From Peromyscus leucopus (taxonomy: Eukaryota > Chordata > Mammalia > Rodentia > Cricetidae), in the NCBI RefSeq assembly GCF_004664715.2, contig NC_051069.1, forward strand, positions 10,546,001 to 10,610,000: a stretch of 64,000 nucleotides of DNA, written 5' to 3'. A program made the position numbers and the translations under genes. A model generated the notes under the pieces. That model saw nothing but the letters and a program-made list of their open reading frames with translations, ran no database searches and was not told the DNA's origin. Below are positions 9,606 to 20,471 of the stretch, in pieces. Every line of letters begins with the position of its first letter. The stretch's first letter is position 1.

Positions 9606-9609
9606 AGGA

Positions 9610-10500
9610 TGAAAGCCTTGTTCCATTTTGTGTATTACTGAGGCTTTCAGAGGTCTTCAGCAAGTGTATCTTAGTTATTTAAAAAGAAAGCCACATCAGG
9701 GATCTATAAGATAAGTGTATAAAGGTAGGACTTGTTCAAAAGCTTCAGGGTTGTGTGTAGACACACCCCAGAACAGGACCCAATGACAGACCAAATTAAA
9801 GATTCTATAAAAGTCACTCTGCGAACCAGGAGTTTACTGGGCCTGCTTACAGGGATATGTGAGGGTTACTTACAGGGGTTTGGGGAACAGCTGCATCTGG
9901 CCCAGCTCAGCCTGGGTGATGACTCATGAAAGCTAGACTCGTCCGCATCTCTCAGCAGAACTGGCAGGAAGCTCTGCAGATGGAAGGCTTAGCCTCTCAG
10001 CTCCTAGGAGCTGCATGCTCTCTCCTAGAATGGGAAGTTTCTACCAATTGCACTCAACATTGGGTAGCTACTTCGGTTTGGAGGCCTGGGATAGGATAGA
10101 CTTAGATCTTCTTTTACTATGCCCCCAAATAATAAAGCGTGTCAAAGAATACATGAAATCAAGCCATACATTTTAAACCAAGTCAAATATAATGGAGAGT
10201 AGAGATTTCAGCTGCCAAAAAAGATTTCCAAAGCTTTGTGGGAACTATAAAGCAATATATATTTGTTATACGAGACTATTAGAATAGGTCATAAAATACA
10301 CACAAAGTTAAACACAACCACAATCAGACACTTGTCAGCTTTAAAGATTAAAGGTGTGAACTCTAGAGAGGAATGGATGATGGGAAAAGGGAGGGGGGCA
10401 GGGTGAGAGGAGGAAAAAATCGAAAGATGGCCTTGAAGGGCAGGAAAAGAATAGTAAACACAAACGACGAAGCCTCAGGTGTACCAGAAGTACACCGGAT
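9610..10500. other. Interval without recognisable elements
   Basis: The sequence is unique-looking with AT-rich patches near 10130-10350. I see no exon signature or repeat family. Confidence 0.4.
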
Positions 10501-10503
10501 TTT

Positions 10504-10559
10504 ATTCACTTATTTATTTATTTATTTATTTAATTTATTTATTTATTTATTTATTTATT
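10504..10559. repeat. (TTTA)n microsatellite
   Basis: Tandem TTAT units with one irregular spot (TTTAATTTATT), followed by a B2/B3-like remnant (GTGTGCAGATCTGAGGACC). Confidence 0.95.
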
Positions 10560-10906
10560 GTGTGCAGATCTGAGGACCACATGCAGGAGATGCTTCCCTC
10601 CTGCCACCAGGTGGCTTCTAGGGACCTGGGCAGATCCAGACAGGAAAGGGTCAACGACAAGGCCCAGTCTTCAGAACACAACCTCACCCTGCAATGTCTC
10701 CCAACCTCCTAATAGCCCACTGGTTGTGACCTCATCAACGAGGTGATCTGTGAAGGAAGTTCGAGTCCTGGAGATTCAGTTTCCTCTTCATACTCCACTA
10801 GATGGAGATTAAGCCTTTCATTCAACACGTGAGCCTTTGGGGAGGGACATTTCATGATCAAACTACAGCATTTTGTGTGTTGAGATGCATAGAAGTGTAT
10901 AAACTT

Positions 10907-10907
10907 T

Positions 10908-10958
<51 letters not shown>

Positions 10959-10962
10959 CGCG
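10907..10962. repeat. (TG)n(CG)n microsatellite
   Basis: A (TG)n run of about 20 units passes directly into (CG)6. This alternating purine-pyrimidine tract can adopt Z-DNA. B3-like SINE sequence flanks it on the right. Confidence 0.95.
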
Positions 10963-11211
10963 TGCTCACGCACCATGGACCTGCACAGAGCACATTGGAA
11001 TTCAGAGGACAACTTGCAGGAGCTGGGTCCCATTTCCACCTTGTGGGTCCCTGATGTTTTTCTGTGGGCTTATTGGCTGCACATGAATCCACCGATATCT
11101 TAATTATGGACTGCAGCCCCCTGGGGACCAGTCTGGGCTCCACAGGCCACTCAGGCCTTGGCTTGGAGGGCCTTCTGGTCCCACAGCCGAGGCTCTGCCA
11201 CAGCCAAGATG

Positions 11212-11552
11212 TGTAGGTTTAAACTAAGTCTCTATCATTCTATTTATCAACAAAGACTCAGATGACAGACGTGCGGGTGAAGCCTGCTAGATCAGAGAAG
11301 CTGAGAAGCAACCAGCTGACCTTGTTTTTTGGCAAGAGACACAGTAAGAGGCTTGTCTCTCCACTCATCCCTTAACCAAAGAAGCGCCAAACTCTAGTTC
11401 CACCCTCTCCTTCCCTCTTGTCTTCTCTACTCAAATTCCTGGCTTCTCTATAACTCACTCCAGTCGGCTAGTCTCTGGCTCGGCCCCCTGATTCAAGGTT
11501 AACTTTATTAACAGTCTCAGAGTGTCACAGTGCCATCAAATATCCTGCAACA
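11212..11552 (-). mobile_element. LTR-like element (family G)
   Basis: Begins TGTAGGTTTAAACTAAG and ends ATATCCTGCAACA. Read in reverse it runs TGTTGCAGGATATTTGATGG to TTTAAACCTACA, so the termini are TG...CA, with an AATAAAGTTAACC signal near its start. B3-like SINE sequence lies on both sides. I found no target duplication. Confidence 0.5.
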
Positions 11553-11639
11553 GGGCTCAAGGCCTGAACTCAGATCTTCAGGCTTGGCAGCAGGTGTCTT
11601 AACCCATTGAACTGTCTTAGTGGCCATTCATAGTAGAAA

Positions 11640-11935
11640 TACTATTTTCTGGAAACTGCCTCATGGAAATAGTAAAAATATCACTGTTTGCAGGATTACT
11701 TGTAATAATCTAAAATAATAAAAATAACAGCCAACCTCAAGGGACTTAGTCATTAAATTATGGGATATCCATTTGATGGGTTGTTATTATATCGTTAAAT
11801 GCTATTTATAATGGCTTCTTAATGACATGTTACTTTTAATCCTTTAAAAATGCTCAAAATAAATTAAGAATAACAAGGCAGAGCTTCCATTTGATTCTGA
11901 AAAAATAATTCTAGTAGTTAAAAAACATGGCCTCT
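11640..11935. other. AT-rich interval without a confident call
   Basis: The sequence is AT-rich and lacks SINE signatures. Weak resemblance to LINE 3' sequence (ATGCTATTTATAATGG) is not enough for a call. Confidence 0.3.
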
Positions 11936-11939
11936 AGGC

Positions 11940-12046
11940 TTGCCACCTAATCAGCCTGATGACCTAAGTGTGCAACCTTTAGAACTCATGTGCATGCAGC
12001 TGGAGAGTACCGACTCCACAGAGTTGTCCTCTGACCACTACAATAA

Positions 12047-12079
<33 letters not shown>
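11940..12079 (+). mobile_element. SINE fragment with (CA)n
   Basis: GATGACCTAAGTGTGCAACC, AGAACTCATGTGCATGC and GTTGTCCTCTGACCACTAC lead into (AC)n at 12049-12079, the usual structure of an old B2/B4 tail. Confidence 0.5.
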
Positions 12080-12083
<4 letters not shown>

Positions 12084-12139
12084 AAATCATTACTGACACA
12101 CCCTCATACCACCCACACACAAATAGGATTTTTATTTTT

Positions 12140-12303
12140 ATTTTTATTTTTTTTTTTTGGTTTTTCGAGACAGGGTTTCTTTGTGTAGCTTTGTGCCTTT
12201 CCTGGAACTCACTCTGTGGTCCAGGCTGGCCTCGAACTCACAGAAATCCGCCTGCCTCTGCCTCCCGAGTGCTGGGATTAAAGGCGTGTGCCACCACCGC
12301 CCC
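12140..12303 (-). mobile_element. B1 SINE (young cricetid-type)
   Basis: A T-tract followed by GGTTTTTCGAGACAGGG, CTTTGTGCCTTTCCTGGAACTC, GGCTGGCCTCGAACTCACAG and GGATTAAAGGCGTGTGCCACCACC. The CTTTCCTGGAACTC segment marks the younger subfamily found throughout the window. Confidence 0.92.
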
Positions 12304-12387
12304 ACTCCTTCTCCTCCTTCTCCCTATCTCTTCCTCTCCTTGCTGTCTTTTAGATATGTGTAGATATGTGCCCTCCCCACCCCACCC

Positions 12388-12393
<6 letters not shown>

Positions 12394-12441
<48 letters not shown>
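12394..12441. repeat. (TG)n microsatellite
   Basis: About 24 TG units. Confidence 0.97.
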
Positions 12442-12442
<1 letters not shown>

Positions 12443-12755
12443 GCTTAGGTCTGTTTAGAAAAGCACAACCTGCTTTCTGTGCCCGGCCTTGGGAGGGTTT
12501 AACATGGCACCAGAGTCTTGCAGGGCCCTGGGGGAGCCGAAGGAATGGAGCTGGGGCTGCAGGGTGGAGGAGGGAGGGAAAGGAGGGTGTCAGCTCCAGG
12601 CAGCTGACTCCCGAGGGCTTTGTAGGGAAACCTTACGAATGTCACATCTGTTCAGCTTCTAGCTGTTCCTGCCTCTGTGGGTGAAGAGGTGCCCCCTCCC
12701 TTCTGCTTCCTAGATCTCTCCAGGTTCCTCTCAAGGCAAGTTCCAACCCGGGGAA

Positions 12756-13261
12756 TGCTGTGGGATGTTCTGTATGTCCTGTGGGAGCCCTTCTTGGGTT
12801 ACCCAGCAGGTCCGCATAGAGGATGATTAGGACCATGGGCCTGAGTGCAGGTGTCTGAGATGGTCTGCACTTGGCTGTGCTGGGGGATGGTCTGTATGTC
12901 AAGTTGTTCTGATTGATCAATAAATAAAACCTGATCGGCTGTGGCTAGGCAGGAAGGATAGGCGGACTAACAGAGAGGAGAAATAAAAGGACAGGAAGGC
13001 AGAAGGACTGACTGCCAGATGCCGCCATGATCAGCAGCATGTGAAGATGCCGGTAGGCCACCAGCCACGTGGCAAGGTATAGATTTATGGAAATGGACTA
13101 ATTTAAGGTATAAGCACAGTTAGCAAGAAGCCTGCCACGGCCATACAGTTTGTAAGCAATATAAGTCTCTGTGTTTACTTGGTTGGGTCTGAGCGGCTGT
13201 GGGACTGGCGGGTGACAAAGATTTGTCCTGACTGTGGGCAAGGCGGAAAAATCTAGCAACA
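12756..13261 (+). mobile_element. Solo LTR, family E, with exact target duplication
   Basis: The element opens TGCTGTGGGATGTTC and closes AAAATCTAGCAACA (TG...CA). It is flanked by a perfect 6-bp duplication, GGGGAA, at 12750-12755 and 13262-13267. A TTGATCAATAAATAAAACCTG stretch supplies AATAAA. No internal ERV sequence is present, so this is a solo LTR left by recombination. Confidence 0.85.
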
Positions 13262-13459
13262 GGGGAATGTAGCTCCTGCCACCACCCTGCCTGTGACACT
13301 GGAGTGAGCGCTTTACCAGTCCATCCGTTAGGAGACAGCTGCTGCCTCTCCACCTGCCCTTCAGCCAAGTAGTCAGGTAGAAAAATAATCTCAGTGATGG
13401 GTAACGTAAGGCGTGCTGTGCATGTCAGTTAACAGCCCCATTCCCTTCCTCCTGACAAA

Positions 13460-13645
13460 GTACCCCTGGGTGGCCTCAAACGCTCTGTGTATCTGAAGAT
13501 GACCTTGAACTCATGTGTCCACCCTACTGGTGCTGGAATTTCAGGTTTGCACCTCCCTAGGTCGTGTGTATGGGGCTGGGGAACGAACCCAGGGCCTCAC
13601 ACATGCGAGGGATGAACTCCACCACGAAGCTACGCCCTAGCCCAC
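13460..13645 (-). mobile_element. B4-type SINE
   Basis: GATGACCTTGAACTCATGTGTCC, GCTGGGGAACGAACCCAGGGCC and CCACGAAGCTACGCCCTAGCCC give a reverse B4 with B1-like and ID-like halves. Confidence 0.65.
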
Positions 13646-13779
13646 CAGCCCTTCTTCAAGTCTGTGCCTGTCAGCTTGTTTCCTCACTGACCGGACAAAG
13701 CAAGACGAAACAAATGGACGATCTGAGCGCCGTTATACAACCTTTTTGAAGTCTGGAAAACGACAGTGCTCAAAAGCCG

Positions 13780-14330
13780 TTCAGCTGAATGAGGGAGACT
13801 TGTGCTCAGCCACTGTGGAAAACAGCTTGGCACGGTCCCAGGATGCGACACCTGGAGCCATGGCACAGCCAGGCAATGCCATTTCTAAGTACGCACCCTG
13901 GAAAATGGGAAACATTGCTTCACACTGATGTTCATACTGGCGTTACTTAAATAGTCACGGATTCAACCCAAATACCCACCAACTAATAAGTAAGCCAAGG
14001 ACTGTAGTGTATTTGAATATTATTTAGCTGTGAAAAGAAATGAAGTAATGATACCTAGCATGCATGGTTGATCTGTTGTTGTTGAGACAGGGTCTCCTAT
14101 AGCCCAGACGAGGCTTTAACTCACTAGGAAGCTGAGGATGACTTTGAACTTGTGATCTTACCTCCATATTCCAAGTGCTGTGATGACTGGCATGTCCCAC
14201 CACACCTGATCTAGGCAGTGCTGGGACTAAACCCAAGGCTTTGTGCATGTTAGGAACACACTCTACCCTCTAGGCCACATCCCAGCCCACATTTTGGAAA
14301 CATATGCTAAGTGGAAGTCACAAAGACTAT
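13780..14330 (+). mobile_element. Ancient L1 3' end, split by a B4
   Basis: Sense L1 ORF2-end language is clear: CTCAGCCACTGTGGAAAACAGC, then TGATGTTCATACTGGCGTTACTT, then TATTTGAATATTATTTAGCTGTGAAAAG. After the inserted SINE it resumes with ACATATGCTAAGTGGAAGTCACAAAG (14290-14330). It is diverged and without coding potential. Confidence 0.65.
14075..14288 (-). mobile_element. B4 SINE inserted in an L1 relic
   Basis: GAGACAGGGTCTCCTATAGCCC, GATGACTTTGAACTTGTGATC and GCTGGGACTAAACCCAAGGC, ending CACATCCCAGCCC. L1 sequence continues on both sides, so the SINE is the younger insertion. Confidence 0.7.
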
Positions 14331-14410
14331 TTGTTAATTGATTAATTAGTTAATTAATGTGATAATCTGAGACAGGGTTGGTCGTACTATATATGTCCCA
14401 GTGGCTTTAA

Positions 14411-14412
<2 letters not shown>

Positions 14413-14493
<81 letters not shown>
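14413..14493. repeat. (TC)n(TG)n compound microsatellite
   Basis: About 22 TC units pass directly into about 18 TG units, next to a reverse B1 body. Confidence 0.97.
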
Positions 14494-14495
<2 letters not shown>

Positions 14496-14602
14496 CCCTG
14501 GATATCCAGGAACTCACTCTGTAGACCAGGCTGGCCTTGAACTCAGAGATCTGCCTGCCTCTGCCTCCTGGATCGAAGCCATGCACCACCACTGCTCGGC
14601 TT
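14494..14602 (-). mobile_element. B1 SINE (5' part replaced by microsatellite)
   Basis: AACCCTGGATATCCAGGAACTC, GGCTGGCCTTGAACTCAGAG and GAAGCCATGCACCACCACTGCTCGGC. Confidence 0.75.
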
Positions 14603-14823
14603 GACTTTAATCTCACAATCTTCCTGCTTCACCGTCTCAAGAGCTGTGGTTACAGGTGTGTGCCGCCTTGGGGTGAGTAACTACAGTTACTACAGAAACT
14701 ACAGTTGTGCTCACATTAGACAGTGATGACTGCCACATAACTCTGGACACACTATAAACCACTGAAATCTCTAATAGTTAAAAAATCTACACTACAAAAC
14801 ATGTCAATTTATAAGAATTTATG

Positions 14824-14857
<34 letters not shown>

Positions 14858-14995
14858 TGTATGTATGTATTTTGAGACAGGGCTTCTCTGTGTAGTTTCT
14901 CTGGTGCCTGTCCTGGATCTATAGACCAGGCTGGATCCGCCTAGCTCTGCTTCCCGAGTGCTGGGATTAAAGGCGTGCGCAACCCCCTGCTCAGC
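14824..14995 (-). mobile_element. B1 SINE with (GTAT)n tail
   Basis: (GTAT)n at 14828-14869 is followed by TTTTGAGACAGGGCTTCTCTGTG, CTGGTGCCTGTCCTGGATC and GGGATTAAAGGCGTGCGC. Confidence 0.85.
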
Positions 14996-14999
14996 TATT

Positions 15000-15160
15000 T
15001 TTGTTATTTTATTTTGTGTGGGGGAGTGGTTTGAGTGCAGTGTATGTATAGAGGTCAGAGGACATCTTGTGATGAGTCGATTCTTTCCTCCCACCGTGTG
15101 GATCCCAGGGACCATCAGGCTTGCTGGCATCCTTATCCACTGGTCTGTCTCACCGGGCCA
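15000..15160 (-). mobile_element. B3-like SINE fragment
   Basis: TTGAGTGCAGTGTATGTATAGAGGTC, AGAGGACATCTTGTGATGAGTC and TCCCAGGGACCATCAGGCTTGC resemble reverse B3. The end is eroded. Confidence 0.45.
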
Positions 15161-15444
15161 TTTGAGCCTTTGATGCTCTCATAGGCCTGTGGGTGCTCAC
15201 GGGCTACAGAGCGCATGTCTGAGGACAGACTCCAGTACCACTCCGTGCCTCCATTATGTGAGGCGGGCCCTTAATATTTTGGGAATTCTCCTGTCTCTGC
15301 CTCCCACGGCCACTGTAGGAACCCTGGGAGTGTAGGACACACTGGAAGACTCCGGTAGGAGATTTAAGTAATTCTCGTGGAGTCTTGGAAGAGCCAATGT
15401 CACCACCAAGAGGACGAGGGCCTAGTGACAAAGGTCCTGAAGGA

Positions 15445-15600
15445 CGCCAGGGCTGGCACGCAGCTCAGTGGGTCGAGTGCTCCCCAAGTATGCATGACAC
15501 CCTGGGCTCAGTCCCCAGTACCACACAAACTGGGTTTAGTGGTGCATGCCTGTTATCCCAGCATTCAGAAGGTGGATGCAGGTCAACTTCAGGTATGTAC
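15445..15600 (+). mobile_element. B4-type SINE
   Basis: GCACGCAGCTCAGTGGGTCGAGTGC, CTGGGCTCAGTCCCCAGTACC and GGGTTTAGTGGTGCATGCCTG. The fused ID and B1 halves are evident. A B2 head follows (15625-15680). Confidence 0.65.
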
Positions 15601-15689
15601 TGAGTTTGAGGTCAGCCAAGGGGGGGCTGGAGAAATGGTTCCATGGGTAAAAGCATTTGCCAGCAAAGTCTGATGATCTGATATTTTAG

Positions 15690-15970
15690 TTTGGTGGAGG
15701 TTTTTTGTTTTGTTTTTTGCTTTTTTTGAGGCATGGTTTCTCTTCATAACAGTCCTGGCTGTCCTGGAACTCATTTTGTAGACAAGGTAGGCTGATCTGA
15801 TACTTTAAAAGATCCCCACCACCACCTCAGCTGGGTGGCAGTGGCATACAGCTTTAACCCCAGCACTCTGGAGGCAGAGGCAGGTGGATCTCTGTGAGTT
15901 TGAGGCCAACCTGGTCTTCAGGGTGAGTTCCAGGACAGTTGGGGCTACGCAGAGAAGCCCGGTCTAGAAA
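15690..15970. mobile_element. Two B1 SINEs in opposite orientation
   Basis: A reverse B1 (15690-15790, GAGGCATGGTTTCTCTTCATAAC) is followed by a forward B1 (15828-15970, GCTGGGTGGCAGTGGCATACAG to CTACGCAGAGAAGCCCGGTC). The pair forms an inverted repeat. Confidence 0.7.
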
Positions 15971-16638
15971 ACTGTAATGGGGGGGGGGAGTGGGGGAGTC
16001 TTCCTTTATTTTTTATTTCATGCGTAGGGGAGACAATTGACCTCTGAGAGTTGTCCTCTGACCTCACACAGGTGTGGTGCCAGCGTGCTCCCACACTGAC
16101 ATAATCATACAGATACAATGCAGTAACAGACGGGCCCCAATTACCCACGACGACGACGATGGTGGCGGACAACTGTGGAGTAAGGTTTTCCTCCGAGCTG
16201 TCTGGGGTTGTGTAAATTAACACTAAATGCAAACCTATTAGTCAGGCTCTAGTGACCACATAAAATATTTATCATGAGACCGTTTTAATGAATGAAGCTG
16301 TGTGTGTGTGTGTTCTTACCTCCGCCCCCGCTGGAAAAGACAAGACAATCACATCACCGGCTGTCCTTGAAAGCCAGCAACACAGCATAGTTCGTGTCCC
16401 TAAAGCATAGCTTTCGCCCAGGGAGGAAATGGAAATGTATTGAACAACTTTTCCTTTCATCGAGTTTTTGGAACCTTCCCACACCACTGATGTGAATAGC
16501 TTCAGTACAGGAAGATTGCTAATATATTTCCAGAGGAAATAGCACTTTTACAATAACCCTGTCCAACAGAAATATGTAAGAGACAGATGTGAGCCTGCAC
16601 ATAACTTTATATATCAGCTTGGAGAAGTGAAAAATGTA

Positions 16639-16725
16639 AAAAAAAAAAAAAAAAAAAAAGAAAAAGAAAGAAAGAAAGAAAAGAAAGAAAGAAAAAAGAA
16701 AAAGAGAAAAGAAAAGAAAAGAAAC
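16639..16725. repeat. Poly(A)/(AAAG)n purine tract
   Basis: A(20) passes into AAAG/AAAAG repeats on the + strand, an uninterrupted purine run of over 80 bases. Confidence 0.95.
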
Positions 16726-16823
16726 GAGGTAGGCAGACTACACCAACAATTCCATTATTCAGCAGGCCGAGACAGGAGCATGCCAAGCCTGAGCTGTCTT
16801 CCCAGCGCCTAAAGCTGGAAGTT

Positions 16824-17035
16824 CTTTAAACATTTATTTTTATTTGTTTTGCCCGCATGTGTATCTGTGCACCACGAGTGTGCCTGATTCCTGTGGAGGC
16901 CAGAAGAGGGTGTTGGATGCCTTGGAAATGTAGTTACAGGTGGTTGTGAGCCACAGTGTAGGTGCTGGGAACTGAACCTGGGTCCTCTGCTAGAGCTGCA
17001 ACTGCCCTTAACGGTTCCGCCTTCTCTCCAACTCT
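16824..17035 (-). mobile_element. B3/B2 SINE
   Basis: CATTTATTTTTATTTG, GGCCAGAAGAGGGTGTTGGATGCC, GTGCTGGGAACTGAACCTGGG and CCTTAACGGTTCCGCCTTCTCTCC. Confidence 0.75.
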
Positions 17036-17039
17036 CTGA

Positions 17040-17700
17040 AGCTGGTAAGTTGTTATACTTTAATTCTCTCCCTTCTGAGTTCATGCCCTGGGCCAAGTCC
17101 ATAATCAGGGCTTTTTGCACCTGATTCTATGGGACAGCTCTCCTCCCACTTGGAGCTTGTGGTCAGGGACTCAGAGTTCAACGTGGCGTGTGTGCTTAGC
17201 TTGCCAGTGATGTATGCAAATGCGGTCCTAGTCCTTGTTGGTGAGGGGTGCTAAGGAGTGGAGGGGAAAGGTGCTCTTTACCCGGTGGCCCCTCCCTAGA
17301 TGCTGGTGCTGACAGTGTCATGAAGTTGGTTCTTCTCATTCTCCTCTACCAGATGGAAAGGCTGCCTCCGCTTTGTACTTTTCTAAAGGCTACATTTCTT
17401 GAATGCAAACATTTAAATGTTTCCAATTTTCATCACTTACACTAGCCACTGCTAAGAGAGATTTATTTTTTTAACTCACATCTGGGCCATCAAGGTACAG
17501 CTAGGACCCTATGGAGAGACGGCTGCTTTCGAGATGACTCCCTCTGGGAAAGAGCAGATGTCTCATTTCTTATCGCAGCAGAGCAGATAGTTCTAGAACA
17601 ACGGCTACTTATTCTTTCAACTCTGACAGTGATTCTGTTGACTTATCAACTCAAAGAAACCTTCCAGACAGGATGCCCGTAGGTGCTTTCAGTCCAAACG
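17040..17700. other. Interval without recognisable elements
   Basis: Unique-looking sequence without SINE or LTR signatures and with no persuasive exon. Confidence 0.4.
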
Positions 17701-17704
17701 CTTT

Positions 17705-18030
17705 CTGAGCGCTGGGGATGCAGCTGAGTTGGTGGAGGGCTCCCCATCACATCCAGAAAGCTCTGGCTTCCATCCCCAGCACTGCGTGCTCCGGGTGTGG
17801 CGGTGAACCAGAAGTTCAAGGTCTTTCTCTGCTGCATATTGAGTTGCAGGCTAGATCAAACTCTGAGTCTCAAAACAAAAAAGCAAAGAGCTGGGAGGTG
17901 TGATATACACATTTAATCCCAGCACCGGGATCTCTGAGTTTAAGGCCAGCCTCGTCTACAAAGTGAGTTAGTTCCAGGACTGCCAAGACTGTTTCACAGA
18001 GAAACCCTCTCTCAGGGGGAAAAAAAAGAA
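17705..18030 (+). mobile_element. B4 SINE followed by a B1 SINE
   Basis: B4 head GCTGGGGATGCAGCTGAGTTGG and CCATCCCCAGCACTGCGTG (17705-17880), then B1 GCTGGGAGGTGTGATATACACATTT and CAGCCTCGTCTACAAAGTGAG (17887-18030). Confidence 0.7.
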
Positions 18031-18065
18031 ATTAAAAAAAGAAAGGAAGAAACATTCACTGTCCT

Positions 18066-18270
18066 TTGCTGGGCGGTGGTGGTACACACCTTTAATCCCA
18101 GCACTAGGGAGGCAGAGGTAGGTGGATCTCTGTGAGTTTGAGGTCAGCCTGGTCTACAGAGTGAGTTCTAGGATAGCTAGGGCTGTTACACAGAGAAACC
18201 CTGTCTCAAAAACTAAAAACCAAACAAGCAAAAACAAACAAACAAACAAAACAAAACAAAACAAAACAAA
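18066..18270 (+). mobile_element. B1 SINE with (CAAA)n tail
   Basis: GCTGGGCGGTGGTGGTACACACC, GCCTGGTCTACAGAGTGAG and CAGAGAAACCCTGTCTCAAAAAC, then CAAA/ACAAA repeats at 18233-18270. Confidence 0.9.
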
Positions 18271-18274
18271 CCCT

Positions 18275-19395
18275 CTTCGGACATTTGCTGGCACCTGAGT
18301 TGGAAGAGACCTCGAAAGTGAGCAGCTGGCTGAGAGCCAGAAAGCCAGACAGAGGCGTTGGCAGTTTCCTATTCATGAACAGACAGATATTGGCGTTCAG
18401 AATTCCATGTAGATACAGGACTCAGCTACGACTTGGCCTTCCTCAGAGACCCCAGACAGCTGCTCTGGACAAACAGGACAGAGCATGGGACAACTGAGCA
18501 AGACCATCTGCCTGGCCTGCCTGACTGGGCCATCTGACCTGGGGCCCAAGAGCCTGCCCGGGGCCGTGCAGAGAGGACAGTAGGAGGAAAGCACTAAGGG
18601 GACAGTTGCCTGGTCAGGGCAGGTAACCACTTGGCAAGAAGCGGGGGATTTCAGGACAGGGAGGGAGAGCCAGAGCAGGTAAGGAGGGAATTCTCAGCTG
18701 GTGCTTAGGCCAGGCAAGGGTCATCCCTGCAGGAGGGAAAGGGCCCGGAAGCTTAGCTGGGCCTTTGGAGCCGAACATGGAAGAGAGTGAAGAAAGCCAG
18801 CCTGTATGCTGGATTGGATGGAGCCTTAGCTGGGAGAGTGTGGGTCTGGGAGGCTCGTCAGACAGAAGAACCTAAGCTTGATGTGCATTTTGTAGGGAAG
18901 GGGCAGAATGCAAAACATTACAGGGCAAATAACTAACCCTGGGACAGGTGATGGCAACCAGCTCCTCAGACAGAGGAGGGGAGTCACGTGTGGGAAGGGG
19001 GGATGGCAGGCTGAACGCTGAGTGTTGGAGTGGAATTGGGGGGGTTGGTATGATCTCATAGCTTCCTGCTTATATCAATAGACGCAGAAATGTGGGTAAA
19101 AATACATGGGTGTGCATGTCTGTGTAATTACGTGCATACGCCACATGCATGTTTGTATACTTAAGGTGTGCCATATACGCAGGCATGTGTCTGCATTGTC
19201 TATGTACACAGGTACGCATACACTTCCTTAAACTGAAAGGCCCTCTGGGACAATGACATCCCTCTAGGTGTGAGGCCAAGCCAAGCCTGAGGTGTCACGT
19301 TCGAGAACACAGTGAATGTCTCCACAATGATAACACCACAAAAATAGGAGAGCCAACATGAAGGGCTCCCAGGAGCCCAGTCATGGGAAAGCTGA
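18275..19395. other. Long repeat-poor interval
   Basis: About 1.1 kb with balanced base composition and no SINE, LTR or microsatellite of note. Open frames are short and overlap on both strands. I see no splice-bounded exon I could defend. Confidence 0.4.
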
Positions 19396-19399
19396 GCAT

Positions 19400-19550
19400 C
19401 AACATGTGTGATGACACTCCCAGGACTCTGGAGGCAGAGGCAGGTGGATGTCTGTGAGTTCGAGGCCAGCCTGTTCTATGGAGAGAGTTCCAGACAGCCA
19501 GGGCTACACAGAGAAACCCTCTCTAAAACAAACAAACAAACAAACACAAA
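19400..19550 (+). mobile_element. B1 SINE with (CAAA)n tail
   Basis: GAGCATCAACATGTGTGATGACACTCCC, GAGGCAGAGGCAGGTGGATGTC and GGGCTACACAGAGAAACCCTC, then CAAACAAACAAAC. Confidence 0.8.
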
Positions 19551-19837
19551 CAAAAAAGCGTAATGGATGACAATAAAGGAATGTGACTACTGAATTAAAT
19601 AGGAAGCCACACGTCCATGCTGATACAAAGGGCCGGTGCCTTGAAAGTTTTACACGGGAACAGAACGTTCACACAGTTCACAGTTGCTTTCCTGAGTCAG
19701 CAGGATGGCTCCGTGAGGGAAGGGGCGTGCTGCCAATCTGACGATGGCTTGAGTTCGGTTCTGGGTAGCCACATGGTAGAGGGTGCAACCAATTACCCAA
19801 AGGTGTCCTCTGACCTTCACAGTCATACCATGACACG

Positions 19838-19844
19838 TGTGTGC

Positions 19845-19875
<31 letters not shown>

Positions 19876-19902
19876 CGTGTGCGTGTGCGTGTGCGTGTGC
19901 GT

Positions 19903-19937
<35 letters not shown>
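19838..19937. repeat. (TG)n with (GTGTGC)n core
   Basis: TG repeats enclose a (CG)n patch and about eight GTGTGC hexamers. The roughly 100-bp alternating purine-pyrimidine tract is a good Z-DNA candidate. A B2-like fragment (CCTCTGACCTTCACAG) precedes it. Confidence 0.95.
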
Positions 19938-19969
19938 AAATTTAAATTACTCTCCTGCAGTTTGCCTTT

Positions 19970-20275
19970 TTGTTTGTTGAAAGGAGGTCTGGCTGTGTTC
20001 CCGAAGCAGGCTTGGAATTCAGCATGTAGTTCCAGCTGGCTGGCCAAAAACCTTCCTGCCTCAGCTTTCCTGGTGAGGTATTTCAGGCACGACCATCACA
20101 TCTGGCTTCCCGTAGATGTTTATTAGTTGCAAAAGATATGGAAGTCCACTATCCCCAATGCCATCTCTTGTAGCCCGGGCTCACTTTGAATTCACTTACG
20201 TAGCCCAGGCTGGACTTGAATTCCTGATCGCCCCGCTTCAGCCTCCCAAGTGCTGGGATTAAGGCTCACATACTG
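19970..20275 (-). mobile_element. Two diverged B1-like SINEs
   Basis: GGAATTCAGCATGTAGTTCCAGC with CAGCTTTCCTGGTGAGG (about 19970-20110), and GCCCAGGCTGGACTTGAATTCC with CCAAGTGCTGGGATTAAGG (about 20160-20275). Confidence 0.5.
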
Positions 20276-20471
20276 TGTGCCTCTGCATACATGCTTTAGC
20301 TACATACTGTGTGATTCTGTTTATGCTTCAAAACAAAGATACCATGGGAAGACCAAACCACGGGGATGGAGAATGGGTCGGTAGTCTTTGCCATTAGGGA
20401 TGGGGGAGGGTTGGCTGCAGAGAGGAGGCATGAAGGAATATTTTCCTGTGAGATAGACCTGTCCTCCAAGG

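Noticed and set aside
19617..20126. A 169-codon forward open frame
   Set aside because: Its centre is translated TG/GTGTGC microsatellite (Cys/Val/Ala runs) and its end is an old B1-like SINE.
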